This document shows, piece after piece, positions 5,862 to 14,950 of a stretch of DNA of 16,028 nucleotides (position 1 is the first letter of the stretch; every line of letters starts with the position of its first letter). The notes under the pieces are model-generated. The model was not told the origin of the DNA, made no database searches, and was given only the letters and a program-made list of their open reading frames with translations. Position numbers and translations under genes: made by a program. Location of the stretch: the NCBI GenBank assembly GCA_049325575.1, contig JBMOLK010000097.1, forward strand, positions 1-16,028, in the 5' to 3' direction. Source of the stretch: JBMOLK01 sp049325575. Lineage in GTDB: Bacteria > Bacillota > Clostridia > Acetivibrionales > Acetivibrionaceae.

Positions 5862-8213
5862 CTAGCTCATCTCCAGCCACTGCTGTTTTGTCATCAGAAC
5901 CTTTCTGGGCTTGCTTCCCTCAAAAGGTCCTACCACACCGTTTGCCTCCAATTGGTCCAATATCCTTGCCGCCCTGGAGTATCCTATCTTGAACTTCCTC
6001 TGTATAAGTGAGGTGGAAGCCTGTCCCTGCTCAATAACCATATTTATTACCTGTGGCAGCAGCTCATCATCATTTTCCATATCAAGTTGAGCCGCCTCCG
6101 AATGACTTTCTATCTTTTCAATAACTTCCTCATCATAGTGTGCATCCTCTTTTGATTTAATGTTTGATACAATCGTCTCAACTTCCTTATCAGTTATTAG
6201 TGCTCCCTGGACTCTTACAGGTTTTGGAGTGCCCAAAGGATAAAACAGCATATCTCCTCTACCCAGCAGTTTTTCAGCTCCAGCCATGTCCAATATGGTA
6301 CGCGAATCTACCTGGGATGAAACGGCAAATGATATTCTTGAAGGTATATTCGCCTTTATCACCCCTGTTATTACATTTACGGAAGGCCTTTGAGTTGCTA
6401 TAACCAGATGCATTCCTGCAGCCCTTGCCATTTGTGCCAGCCTGCAAATACAGTCTTCAACCTCATTAGGTGCAACCATCATAAGGTCTGCCAGTTCATC
6501 AATTATTATTACTATTTGTGGAAGTGGATTACCGCCCTCCTCCTTCATTATAAGGTTGTACCCTTTTAGATCCCTCACATTACTGTCTGCAAAAAGCTTG
6601 TAACGGTTTGTCATCTCCTGTACTGCCCAATTCAAGGCACCTGCAGCCTTTTTGGGGTCTGTCACTACAGGAATCAGCAAATGTGGAATCCCGTTATATA
6701 TACTAAGCTCTACAACCTTTGGATCTACCATCAAAAGCTTGACCTCATCGGGGGAAGATTTATAAAGTATGCTTGTTACCAGGGTATTTATGCACACACT
6801 CTTTCCCGAGCCTGTAGCCCCTGCTATAAGGAGATGAGGCATGACAGCAATATCCGCTACCACAGAATTACCGGCAATATCCTTTCCAACAGCAAAGGCA
6901 ATCTTTGAGGGATGGTTTTGAAACTCGTCCGACTCTATAACTTCTCTTAACAGAACCGGGGTAACTTCAGCATTGGGAATCTCGATACCTATGGCTGCCT
7001 TTCCGGGAATGGGAGCTTCAATTCTCACGCCAACAGCAGCCAGATTTAACGCAATGTCATCTGTAAGGCTTACAATCTTACTTACCTTTACACCGTAATC
7101 CGGTTGAATCTCGTACCTTGTCACTGCAGGCCCTTCGCTTATGTTTATTATTTTTGCTCCAACACCAAAACTCTCAAGGGTATCAATAAGCTTCCTGGCA
7201 TTCCTGTCTGAATTGTAGCCATATGAAGCAGCTGCTTCTTTATCTCCTAGATCTTTTAATAAATCCATGGGTGGAACAATATACTCTGTCACAGTCGTTT
7301 TGTTATCTTTCTGCACATTGTTATCCCTGTAGAGGCTATAATCAACATCTCTAAAACCCTTTAAACTTTCCGTAGTGTCCATGTCCTCTTTGTTTTTGTC
7401 ATTTGTTATTTCCTCTATATGAAAAAAACCAATATCCGAAGGCTGCAAGCTGTCTTCCTCTTCGTAATTTGTCTGTTCTACCTGCTGTTCATTAGCCGAT
7501 ATGTCAAAAGTTCCTTCATCTAGTGTATCTTCATAATCCATAGCGGAAGGCTCATGTAATTCTTCAGTCTCTTTCGAAGGCTTATCAGATTTTACATCAA
7601 TCACATCTTCTGATTTATCAATATCCTTGGTTAATTGACTATTGTTTTCAATGCCAGTGTTTGATTGACTGCTGTTTTCAATAATCCTTCTAAAAACAGT
7701 ATTGGAATAATTCACATTTTCAATCCAGTTGGCAACCTGTGCTTTTAAGTCCTTGCCTGCATGCTTTTCTTTGCCGTTGGAGGTCAAGTTTTTGCCTGTA
7801 GTTACACTTGCTTTTGCTGCCGGTTGTACCCTGGAAGTCTCTTTCGAATTCTCGCTTTCAATAACCCAATTGAAATTCTTGCCTGACGTTCTTTTTAGTG
7901 CAGAAGAACTCTGGCTTTTAGTATAAGACCCGCCATTAAACTCTGTCCCTCTTAAAGAGTCATTGGAATAAGTATCTTTACCAGTATTCCTAGTCTTTCT
8001 TTTTCTTTTATTCTTTAGATAAGTTATCAAATAGAAAAGAAATATTGAAGAAACAATCTCAATGGCGAACACCTTAAAGAACTGCCCCAGTGAGCCTTTG
8101 GAGAAATAGATCCCGCCAACTATCAGAAGACCTAAAAATATAAACAAATTGCGTTTTCTCCTGCTGCTGTTTTTCTTTTTATATTCCACGCTTCTTACAC
8201 GTCTGGTTTTCAT
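5862..8213 (-). CDS. ftsK: DNA translocase FtsK/SpoIIIE
   Basis: 783 residues. The N-terminus is basic and has two membrane helices (22-38 and 44-66), fewer than the usual four of FtsK/SpoIIIE. A hydrophilic Ser/Asn/Glu-rich linker of about 240 residues follows (70-305). The motor begins near 308 (alpha domain). Its beta domain has Walker A GATGSGKS at 465-472, Walker B IIIDE at 569-573 and ATQRPSVNVITG at 606-617. The winged-helix gamma domain (717-783) reads DNA orientation sequences and contains the typical SLIQRKFKIGYSRAARI. It acts as a membrane-bound hexamer pumping chromosome DNA at the division or sporulation septum. The ATG at 8213 has GGTAGG about 12 nt upstream, a rather long spacing. 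It has its own promoter, and the dockerin gene follows it. Confidence 0.95.
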   Translation of the reverse strand: MKTRRVRSVEYKKKNSSRRKRNLFIFLGLLIVGGIYFSKGSLGQFFKVFAIEIVSSIFLFYLITYLKNKRKRKTRNTGKDTYSNDSLRGTEFNGGSYTKSQSSSALKRTSGKNFNWVIESENSKETSRVQPAAKASVTTGKNLTSNGKEKHAGKDLKAQVANWIENVNYSNTVFRRIIENSSQSNTGIENNSQLTKDIDKSEDVIDVKSDKPSKETEELHEPSAMDYEDTLDEGTFDISANEQQVEQTNYEEEDSLQPSDIGFFHIEEITNDKNKEDMDTTESLKGFRDVDYSLYRDNNVQKDNKTTVTEYIVPPMDLLKDLGDKEAAASYGYNSDRNARKLIDTLESFGVGAKIINISEGPAVTRYEIQPDYGVKVSKIVSLTDDIALNLAAVGVRIEAPIPGKAAIGIEIPNAEVTPVLLREVIESDEFQNHPSKIAFAVGKDIAGNSVVADIAVMPHLLIAGATGSGKSVCINTLVTSILYKSSPDEVKLLMVDPKVVELSIYNGIPHLLIPVVTDPKKAAGALNWAVQEMTNRYKLFADSNVRDLKGYNLIMKEEGGNPLPQIVIIIDELADLMMVAPNEVEDCICRLAQMARAAGMHLVIATQRPSVNVITGVIKANIPSRISFAVSSQVDSRTILDMAGAEKLLGRGDMLFYPLGTPKPVRVQGALITDKEVETIVSNIKSKEDAHYDEEVIEKIESHSEAAQLDMENDDELLPQVINMVIEQGQASTSLIQRKFKIGYSRAARILDQLEANGVVGPFEGSKPRKVLMTKQQWLEMS

Positions 8214-8283
8214 ATCTTTGGCATACCTACCTTTTATTTTTTGTCATTTGTAAATAAACTATTGGGAATTTCAATACTATATT

Positions 8284-8312
8284 ATTTTAACATGCTGAAT
8301 TTTTTACGTCAA
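8284..8312 (-). promoter_or_regulatory. Sigma-A type promoter of ftsK
   Basis: On the minus strand TTGACG (8307-8312) and TAAAAT (8284-8289) are separated by exactly 17 bp. The start point should lie near 8277, giving a leader of about 65 nt. Confidence 0.75.
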
Positions 8313-8342
8313 AAATTCCCGCCTTTTTATATATGAAGTTTG

Positions 8343-8398
8343 TATTACAAAACTAAAGCCCGGAGCTTATGCCTGTGTTTCTTAAAGCTTCAGGGCTT
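8343..8398 (-). terminator. Terminator of the RCC1-repeat gene
   Basis: The arms AAGCCC/GGGCTT (6 bp) and AGCTT/AAGCT (5 bp) pair around a small internal loop. The minus strand then reads TTTAGTTTTGT. It lies 35 nt past the stop codon. Confidence 0.65.
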
Positions 8399-8432
8399 CA
8401 ACTATATATTCTCGTTTAATTATGTGGTTCAC

Positions 8433-10721
8433 TTAAAAATCAAGATATATTCTCTTATAAGAATTATCCCATTCTACCGAAATGCCCAGATTCTCAATTA
8501 TAAACCTTAAAGGAAGCATTGTCCTTCCATTTACTATGCAAGGTGCAGTATCCATACTTTTTTCTTCACCGTCAACCAGGGCTTTATTACTGTCAATCCA
8601 AAGGTGAATGGTCTTTGAATTTGCCTCAATGGTTACCTTCCTCTCTGCCTCATCCCAGCCCACCGTACCATCGATCTTCTCAATAATCCCCCTAATGGGA
8701 AGCAGTGTCCTTCCGTTAATTATAATTGGTGCTGTACTTCTTCCCGGGTCAATTTCACATTCTACACCTTTATAAGACATAACGGTACTGCCAACCTGTA
8801 AAACCGCATCACTGTCACAAACCTTTACCGGCACGTTCATATTCATTCCAAACCGGTCTATAAGACCGTTTTTATTGCTTCCCCATATCCATACGCTTCC
8901 ATCACTTTTTAAGGCAGCAAAAAACTCATTATAGTCACTTTCCCGCGTCCCATCGTATATATCAAAATACTTTCCACCTACTGAAGTTGATATAACATTG
9001 GTCATGCCATCAACTTTATGTGCATCATTTCCTCCATTTGATATCCATACCGTTCCATCATTTTTGACAGCCATGATGTGGTGATATCCAGCAGAAATTG
9101 ATTTCACATTATCCATACCCTTTATCATTTTATTGTAAGCCCATACTGTTCCATCTTTCTTTAAAACAGCCACATTATTGGCAAATGCTGCGATTGCAAT
9201 TGCTTCAGAATATTCTTCGATCCTGTTAGAAATTCTATCCATTAATCCATAGGGAGTTGACCAAACAGTGCCGTCTTTTTTTAGTGAAAATATATAATAA
9301 TAGCTGCCTGCTGCATAACTCGGAGATGTATTAGCATCAATAGCTGTAACATTGTTTAAGTCTGGAATTTTCTTTAAAGACGTATCATAATCGACTCCCC
9401 AAACAGTCCCATCTTTCTTCAAGATAATATCACCCACTTTGGAAGCTACTCCTGATGGCTTATCTAACCTTTTGGCTTTACCGTTTTCGTCCCACATCCA
9501 TACATATCCATTCTTGTCAACTGCGCTTTTGCCATAAATACTGTTTACATTAGCGACCTTTGGAACCTGAACAGGTTGAATCAATCCATTACTGTCAAGG
9601 CTTCCCTTAGAAGTGTTAGATATATCCAGTTCCCAAACCGTGCCATTATCCTTTAACACAGTAAAGTATTCATAATCAACTGAAATAGAAGCTGCACCCG
9701 AAATGTTAGCAACCTTTACCGGGGACTTCACCCATGCAGAAGCTCCTACACCAAGCTGACCATATATATTGCTGCCCCAGGTCCATATAGTTCCATCGTT
9801 TCTTAGGGCTATGGCATGGCCCACTCCTGCATCAACAGATAATATATTGTCAAGGCCCTTCACCTGGACAGGTGACTCTCTATAGTCATTATTACCGTCA
9901 CCTACCTGCCCCCAGTCATTAAAGCCCCAACTCCATACCGTACCTTCTTCCTTCAAACAAATACAGTGGTAAGTCGGATAAGGATACTGCATTCCGCTTG
10001 CGCGGGTAGAAACGTCAAATGTACCTCCCAAAGCAATACTTTCTACACCGTCTATACCATTAACGCGTGTAGGAGTACTAGGACTATAACTGCCCGTCCA
10101 CGTCCATACCGTTCCATCATCTTTCAAAGCAATTGAGTATTGAAAAAAACTGTGGTAGTAACTATTTATCGTCTCAAAATCAACAATATTATTTAATCCT
10201 TCAATCCTGACAACCTCACGATTAGACATATCAAATATCCATAAGGTTCCGTCACCCTTTAAGAACATATTACCCTTGATACTTACTACATTATCAAGAA
10301 AATCGAGATACAGGATCTCTTCACCATCATAAAACCAAACTCTGCCATCTTCTTCAATAATGTAGCTTCCAATAATGTCTTTTATAGGCCTAAGCCCATC
10401 AATTCCCTCCATTGAAGAGGCACTGCCATTATATTTCCAAAGTGACCCGTCATTCTTAAGCACCAGACTTGGCGTAATTTTTTTTACATTATCAATGCCT
10501 TCAATCCGAACAGGTGTAACCTTCATTGAATCATAACCTGTTTGCCCCCATTCCCATACTGTGCCATCATCCTTTACTGCCATGTTACGGTTTTCATATG
10601 CAAATACCGACACGAACTTTCCTTTACCTGGGTTGTCAGCGTAAGCAAAGTATGTAAGGAAATTTATATGTAGAAGGCTGATAATAAGAAAAACAGACAC
10701 CTTGACAATATTCTTTCGCAT
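8433..10721 (-). CDS. Secreted RCC1-repeat protein with C-terminal copper amine oxidase N-like domain
   Basis: 762 residues from the ATG at 10721, chosen because AGGGGG lies 7 nt upstream; an ATG at 10751 has no good site. The N-terminus MRKNIVKVS plus a hydrophobic stretch ending ...FAYADN is a signal peptide. The body has 14 copies of the strand motif D/N-G-[TS]-[VIL]-W (also one N-G-Y-V-W), spaced roughly 40-50 residues, as in RCC1/BNR-type beta-propellers. Fourteen is two sets of seven, so two seven-bladed propellers are likely. Residues 653-762 form two copies of the short 'stalk' motif (NGRTLLPIRGIIE..., NGRTMLPLRFIIE...) of the copper amine oxidase N-terminal domain family (PF07833), common on clostridial surface proteins. 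There is no sortase or SLH motif. It is monocistronic with its own promoter and terminator. The ligand is unknown; a surface or wall adhesive role is possible. Confidence 0.85.
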   Translation of the reverse strand: MRKNIVKVSVFLIISLLHINFLTYFAYADNPGKGKFVSVFAYENRNMAVKDDGTVWEWGQTGYDSMKVTPVRIEGIDNVKKITPSLVLKNDGSLWKYNGSASSMEGIDGLRPIKDIIGSYIIEEDGRVWFYDGEEILYLDFLDNVVSIKGNMFLKGDGTLWIFDMSNREVVRIEGLNNIVDFETINSYYHSFFQYSIALKDDGTVWTWTGSYSPSTPTRVNGIDGVESIALGGTFDVSTRASGMQYPYPTYHCICLKEEGTVWSWGFNDWGQVGDGNNDYRESPVQVKGLDNILSVDAGVGHAIALRNDGTIWTWGSNIYGQLGVGASAWVKSPVKVANISGAASISVDYEYFTVLKDNGTVWELDISNTSKGSLDSNGLIQPVQVPKVANVNSIYGKSAVDKNGYVWMWDENGKAKRLDKPSGVASKVGDIILKKDGTVWGVDYDTSLKKIPDLNNVTAIDANTSPSYAAGSYYYIFSLKKDGTVWSTPYGLMDRISNRIEEYSEAIAIAAFANNVAVLKKDGTVWAYNKMIKGMDNVKSISAGYHHIMAVKNDGTVWISNGGNDAHKVDGMTNVISTSVGGKYFDIYDGTRESDYNEFFAALKSDGSVWIWGSNKNGLIDRFGMNMNVPVKVCDSDAVLQVGSTVMSYKGVECEIDPGRSTAPIIINGRTLLPIRGIIEKIDGTVGWDEAERKVTIEANSKTIHLWIDSNKALVDGEEKSMDTAPCIVNGRTMLPLRFIIENLGISVEWDNSYKRIYLDF

Positions 10722-10767
10722 CTTTATACCCCCTAACTTTAAGCCTTTCATTTAAAATCAAATAAGC

Positions 10768-10885
10768 ATTATTATAGAGATCGAACTGTAAAAGTAGATA
10801 AACAAGATGAGCCCGCCATTTGTATCAAATTAGCGGAGCGAATTATATGTTTATCTTTACAGTTCGTTATCTCTATTTTAATAAT
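10768..10885. repeat. 118-bp palindromic, MITE-like element
   Basis: The left arm 10768-10804 and right arm 10848-10885 are inverted copies that differ only by three small indels, with almost no substitutions. The shared core is ATAGAGAT...CGAACTGTAAA...GATAAACA. The 43-nt centre holds a nested hairpin (ATTTG-TAT-CAAAT inside CCGC/GCGG). There is no coding sequence. It lies between the ABC-F terminator and the RCC1 gene. No clear target duplication was seen. It could be a small non-autonomous element or a large RNA hairpin in the RCC1 leader. Confidence 0.6.
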
Positions 10886-10909
10886 ACTAGATGTTACGAT
10901 ACTTATCAA
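10881..10909 (-). promoter_or_regulatory. Promoter of the RCC1-repeat gene at the edge of the palindrome
   Basis: TTGATA (10904-10909) and TATTAT (10881-10886) are 17 bp apart on the minus strand. The -10 overlaps the tip of the palindrome, so the transcript would start near 10874 and carry nearly the whole 110-nt hairpin in a leader of about 150 nt. Confidence 0.65.
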
Positions 10910-10963
10910 TTACCAAACAAACAAGAAATTTCCTGAAAATTATAATGTCTTGATTAAAACAGC

Positions 10964-11000
10964 AAAAAGACTGCCAGGTCTTTCTTCCGGCAGTCTTTTT
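10964..11000 (-). terminator. Terminator of the ABC-F gene
   Basis: A 12-bp perfect stem (10964-10975 with 10989-11000) has a 13-nt loop and ends in TTTTT on the minus strand. Its A/T-flanked form could also work on the plus strand, but no plus-strand gene is next to it. Confidence 0.88.
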
Positions 11001-11022
11001 AAATTTGTGCATCAAACAATCT

Positions 11023-12639
11023 TTAACTGTACATTTCCTTTCGAAGTGCAGCAATATCTTCACTTTCCAGGTATTCGTCATAAGTCATCTGCCTGTCTAT
11101 CAAGCCCTTGGGCGTAATCTCCATAATCCTGTTTGCTACTGTCTGCACAAACTGGTGGTCATGGGATACAAACAAAATAGTTCCTCTGTAATTCATAAGC
11201 CCATTGTTTAAAGCTGTTATGGATTCCAGGTCAAGATGGTTTGTAGGCTCATCAAACAAAAGGACATTGGCACCTGAAAGCATCATCTTGGCAAGCATAC
11301 AACGTACCTTCTCACCACCTGAAAGAACACATGCCTTCTTTAATGCCTCTTCCCCAGAGAACAGCATCCTTCCAAGCCATCCTCTTAGGAAGGTCTCCGT
11401 CTGGTCCTTTGAAAACTGCCTTAGCCAATCTACAAGTGATGAATCAACTCCATCAAAATATGAAGCATTGTCCTTTGGAAAATAAGCCTGTGAAGTAGTA
11501 ACACCCCACTTAAATTCTCCTTTGTCCGGCTTTATCTCCTCCATCAGTATCTTAAAAAGGGTTGACTTGGAAAGGCCATTTGGTCCCACAAATGCTATCT
11601 TATCCCCTTTATTTACCGTAAAGCTGATATCATTCAATACCTTTTCGCCATCTATTTCAACGCAAATATCCTTAACCATAAGAAGGTCATTACCTGCCTC
11701 CCTGTCAGGCTTGAAATCTACGAAGGGATATTTCCTGGATGAAGGCTTAATATCTTCTAGTGTAAGCTTATCCAAAAGCTTCTTTCTGGAGGTTGCTTGC
11801 TTGGATTTTGATGCATTGGCACTAAAGCGCTGTATAAATTCCTGAAGCTCCTTTATCTTGGCTTCTGTCTTCTTGTTTATGTCCCTGGCCTGCTGAAGCG
11901 CCAGTTGGCTAGACTCGTACCAGAAATCATAGTTGCCCACGTAAAGCTGTATCTTTCCAAAGTCGATATCTGCTATATGGGTACACACCTTATTAAGAAA
12001 ATGCCTGTCATGGGATACCACAATTACAGTATTCTCAAAGTTGTACAGGAAGTTCTCAAGCCATGTAATGGATTCAATATCAAGATGGTTGGTAGGCTCG
12101 TCCAATAGAAGAATATCGGGATTGCCAAAAAGTGCCTGTGCCAGGAGGACCCTTATCTTCTGATTTCCATCAATATCCTTCATTTTCTTTACATGAAATT
12201 CTTCTGTTATACCAAGTCCGTTCAGTAAAGTGGCTGCTTCTGACTCTGCCTCCCACCCGTTCATTTCAGCAAATTCCGCCTCCAACTCTGATATTCTGAT
12301 ACCATCCTCTTCAGAAAAATCAGACTTTGAGTAAAGTGTATCCTTCTCGTCTATGATTTCACAGAGCCTTTTATGACCCATGATAACTGTCTTTATAACA
12401 TCATATTCGTCAAATTCAAAATGATTCTGCTTTAGTACCGCGAGTCTTTGGCCGGGAGTTATTGATACTTCCCCCTTGTTAGCTTCTATTTCACCTGAAA
12501 GAATTTTTAAAAAAGTTGATTTTCCGGAGCCATTGGCTCCAATAAGCCCATAACAATTTCCCGGTGTAAACTTTATATTAACATTTTCAAATAATGCACG
12601 GCCCCCATATCTAAGGGATATACCGCTGGTGCTGATCAT
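11023..12639 (-). CDS. ABC-F family ATPase, YbiT-like
   Basis: 538 residues from the ATG at 12639. An ATG at 12651 overlaps the AAAGGA site and is rejected. There are two ATPase domains and no membrane segment. Domain 1 has Walker A GANGSGKS at 34-41, a degenerate signature DGNQK at 157-161 and LLLDEPTNHLD at 177-187. The linker at about 238-316 is charged and helical, the part that in ABC-F proteins reaches into the ribosomal E site. Domain 2 has Walker A GPNGLSKST at 352-360, with Ser where Gly is normal, LSGGE at 439-443 and LLFDEPTNHLD at 460-470. The stretch around 383-410 (WGVTTSQAYFPKDN...) and the overall length fit the YbiT branch. The expected role is ATP-dependent action on the ribosome. 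It has its own promoter and terminator. Confidence 0.88.
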   Translation of the reverse strand: MISTSGISLRYGGRALFENVNIKFTPGNCYGLIGANGSGKSTFLKILSGEIEANKGEVSITPGQRLAVLKQNHFEFDEYDVIKTVIMGHKRLCEIIDEKDTLYSKSDFSEEDGIRISELEAEFAEMNGWEAESEAATLLNGLGITEEFHVKKMKDIDGNQKIRVLLAQALFGNPDILLLDEPTNHLDIESITWLENFLYNFENTVIVVSHDRHFLNKVCTHIADIDFGKIQLYVGNYDFWYESSQLALQQARDINKKTEAKIKELQEFIQRFSANASKSKQATSRKKLLDKLTLEDIKPSSRKYPFVDFKPDREAGNDLLMVKDICVEIDGEKVLNDISFTVNKGDKIAFVGPNGLSKSTLFKILMEEIKPDKGEFKWGVTTSQAYFPKDNASYFDGVDSSLVDWLRQFSKDQTETFLRGWLGRMLFSGEEALKKACVLSGGEKVRCMLAKMMLSGANVLLFDEPTNHLDLESITALNNGLMNYRGTILFVSHDHQFVQTVANRIMEITPKGLIDRQMTYDEYLESEDIAALRKEMYS

Positions 12640-12672
12640 AACTATTACCATCCTTTATTTATTATTCGCCAT

Positions 12673-12701
12673 ATTATAACACATAGATTTCTGTTAGTCT
12701 A
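12673..12701 (-). promoter_or_regulatory. Extended -10 promoter of the ABC-F gene
   Basis: TAGACT (12696-12701) and TATAAT (12673-12678) are 17 bp apart on the minus strand, with a TGT just before the -10 (extended -10). The leader would be only about 27 nt. No hairpin terminator for topB was found in this 114-nt gap. Confidence 0.7.
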
Positions 12702-12753
12702 ATATTTTAAAATCTTAGTGCATATTTTATCACTATTCGTTCAGTAAAGGAAC

Positions 12754-14925
12754 TTAAGTTTTATTTTTCCATTTGGATAATGCATCTGCTAGGGCCGAGT
12801 TAATTTGAACATCATCTTCCTGCTTACTTAAAAACTTTCTTACTTCCTTGCTATTTACCTGTTCTCCTTTTCTCTTTTTGAAAGCCTCCAGCTTCTCACG
12901 ATAGCCGCATGCACAGAAAAACGTTTTGTCTTCCCCTTCCCCCCTGATCTCCATCTTTTTGTGGCATTCCGGGCATCTTGCATTGGATATTTGTGATACT
13001 CCTTTGCGGTACCCGCACTCACGGTCAGAGCATACCAGCATTTTTCCTTTCTTCCCTTTTACATCAAGAAGGTATTTGCCGCACTCAGGACACTTTTCCC
13101 TTGTGAGATTGTCGTGCCTGTACCCCTGGGAACTTGCAATTACTGCCGATACCAGTTTTGAGGCGTAACCTTTCATATCATCAATAAAAGCTTTGGGGTC
13201 AGCTTTACCCTTACTTATTTGAAATAGCTTCTGTTCCCATTTTGCCGTAAGTTCGGGCGACTTGACATCCGGCGGCACAAGATTTACCAGTTGAATACCT
13301 TTGGAAGTGGGAACAATCTCTTTACCTTTCCTCTCCATATAGAATGAATCAAAAAGCTTCTCAATAATATCGGCTCTTGTGGCAGGTGTCCCAAGGCCGC
13401 TGGCACTTTCCATAACATCTCTTAGGGTCTTATCGTCTATAAACTTACCCGGATGCTCCATGGCAGATAGCAGTGTGGCTTCTGTATACCTGGCAGGGGG
13501 TTTTGTTTTTCCGTTTACAGCTTTCACAGAGTTTATTTTAAGAACTGCTCCCTTTTTTACTTCCGGAAGAACCTGATCCCGTTCCTCCTCATCCTGCTCT
13601 GCCTCTTCGTCCTGCTTACCTCCATATACAGCCTTCCACCCCAGGGACTTAACCATCTTTCCCTTTGCGTAAAAGAACTCTCCTGCCACATCCACTTTTA
13701 CCGTAGTCTGTTCATATTGGAAAGGGCTGCTCAATACGGCAATAAACCTTTTTACAATAAGATCGTAAATATTACGCTCGTCTTTATCCAAAGAACCCAG
13801 GCTCACATACTGCTCTGTAGGAATAATGGCATGGTGGTCGGAAACCTTGCTGTTATCAACAAACCTTTTTGTTATGTTCAGCTTGCTTCTAAGCAGCGCC
13901 TGAACCAACGCTGCATAAGGCCCTACAGCTATACTCTTAAGCCTTTCTGTCAGGGTAGGCACAATATCCTCGGTAATATACCTGGAGTCTGTCCTCGGGT
14001 AAGTCACAAGCTTATGTGACTCATACAAACTCTGCATAATTGACAAGGTCTTTTTGGCAGAGTACCCGTATCTTCTATTTGCATCACGCTGAAGCTCTGT
14101 AAGGTCATATGCCAAAGGTGCAGGCTCGCTCTTTGCTTCACTTGACACATCCACAACTTTCCCCGATTGTCCCTTTAATTTTGATATGATTTCCTCAGCG
14201 CGGATCTTATCAAAAATTCTTGTCTGCCCGGCCTTATCTTTCCAGTGAAGGGTGAATCCATTCACCGCAGCATCAACTGTCCAGAAATCCTTTGGTATAA
14301 ACCTCTTAATCTCTTCTTCCCGTTGAACAACCATGGCCAGGGTCGGAGTCTGTACCCTCCCTGCCGAAAGCTGTGCATTGTGTTTACATGTAAGGGCCCT
14401 TGTAATATTGAGACCTACCAGCCAATCCGCCTCTGCACGGCATTGGGCCGATCTATATAAATTGTCGTACTCTCTTGCAGGTTTTAAATTATTGAATCCA
14501 TCCTTTATAGCCTTATCCGTCTGTGAAGAAATCCAAAGACGCTTTACCGGCTTTCTCCATCCCGCTTTTGTCATAATCCATCTTGCTACCAGTTCTCCTT
14601 CCCTTCCCGAGTCGGTAGCTATTACAAGCTCATCCACATCATCCCTATTCATTAGACCTCTCACAATATTGAACTGCTTTGCAGTCTGTCTTATTACCAC
14701 CAGCTCCATTTTACCCGGCAGCATAGGAAGATCTTCCAGTTTCCATGTCTTATACCTGTCTCCATAAGCTTCAGGCTCTGCCAATGTCACAAGATGCCCT
14801 AATGCCCAGGTTATAATATACCTGGCCCCCATCATGTACCCATTGCCGCCCTGGCTGCAGTTTAGTACCTTTGCTATATCACGCCCTACCGAGGGCTTTT
14901 CTGTAAGAACCAATGTTTTACCCAT
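12754..14925 (-). CDS. topB: DNA topoisomerase III (type IA)
   Basis: 723 residues. The N-terminal Toprim domain starts with VLTEKPSVGRDIA (Glu9) and has the metal site ATDSGREGE around Asp105. The catalytic tyrosine is Tyr309 in LVTYPRTDSR. The DHHAIIPT and LGTPATRADIIEKL motifs (about 363-370 and 511-524) complete the type IA core. An acidic insert lies at 438-450. The C-terminus carries two zinc-ribbon-like modules: Cys612, 615, 632, 637 and Cys651, 654, 671, 673. The enzyme passes single strands through a transient nick and decatenates replication or recombination intermediates. AAGGA lies 9 nt before the ATG at 14925. It is divergent from yfbR. Because of the Toprim variant (DSG instead of DPD) it belongs to the Firmicutes/plasmid-like branch, but the family call is secure. 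Confidence 0.95.
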   Translation of the reverse strand: MGKTLVLTEKPSVGRDIAKVLNCSQGGNGYMMGARYIITWALGHLVTLAEPEAYGDRYKTWKLEDLPMLPGKMELVVIRQTAKQFNIVRGLMNRDDVDELVIATDSGREGELVARWIMTKAGWRKPVKRLWISSQTDKAIKDGFNNLKPAREYDNLYRSAQCRAEADWLVGLNITRALTCKHNAQLSAGRVQTPTLAMVVQREEEIKRFIPKDFWTVDAAVNGFTLHWKDKAGQTRIFDKIRAEEIISKLKGQSGKVVDVSSEAKSEPAPLAYDLTELQRDANRRYGYSAKKTLSIMQSLYESHKLVTYPRTDSRYITEDIVPTLTERLKSIAVGPYAALVQALLRSKLNITKRFVDNSKVSDHHAIIPTEQYVSLGSLDKDERNIYDLIVKRFIAVLSSPFQYEQTTVKVDVAGEFFYAKGKMVKSLGWKAVYGGKQDEEAEQDEEERDQVLPEVKKGAVLKINSVKAVNGKTKPPARYTEATLLSAMEHPGKFIDDKTLRDVMESASGLGTPATRADIIEKLFDSFYMERKGKEIVPTSKGIQLVNLVPPDVKSPELTAKWEQKLFQISKGKADPKAFIDDMKGYASKLVSAVIASSQGYRHDNLTREKCPECGKYLLDVKGKKGKMLVCSDRECGYRKGVSQISNARCPECHKKMEIRGEGEDKTFFCACGYREKLEAFKKRKGEQVNSKEVRKFLSKQEDDVQINSALADALSKWKNKT

Positions 14926-14950
14926 TATACAAAATCCTTTCCGATACTTT

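Noticed and set aside
14333..14767. A 144-codon open frame on the plus strand
   Set aside because: It is antisense to topB, over the Toprim and core coding region, with no ribosome site or recognisable product.
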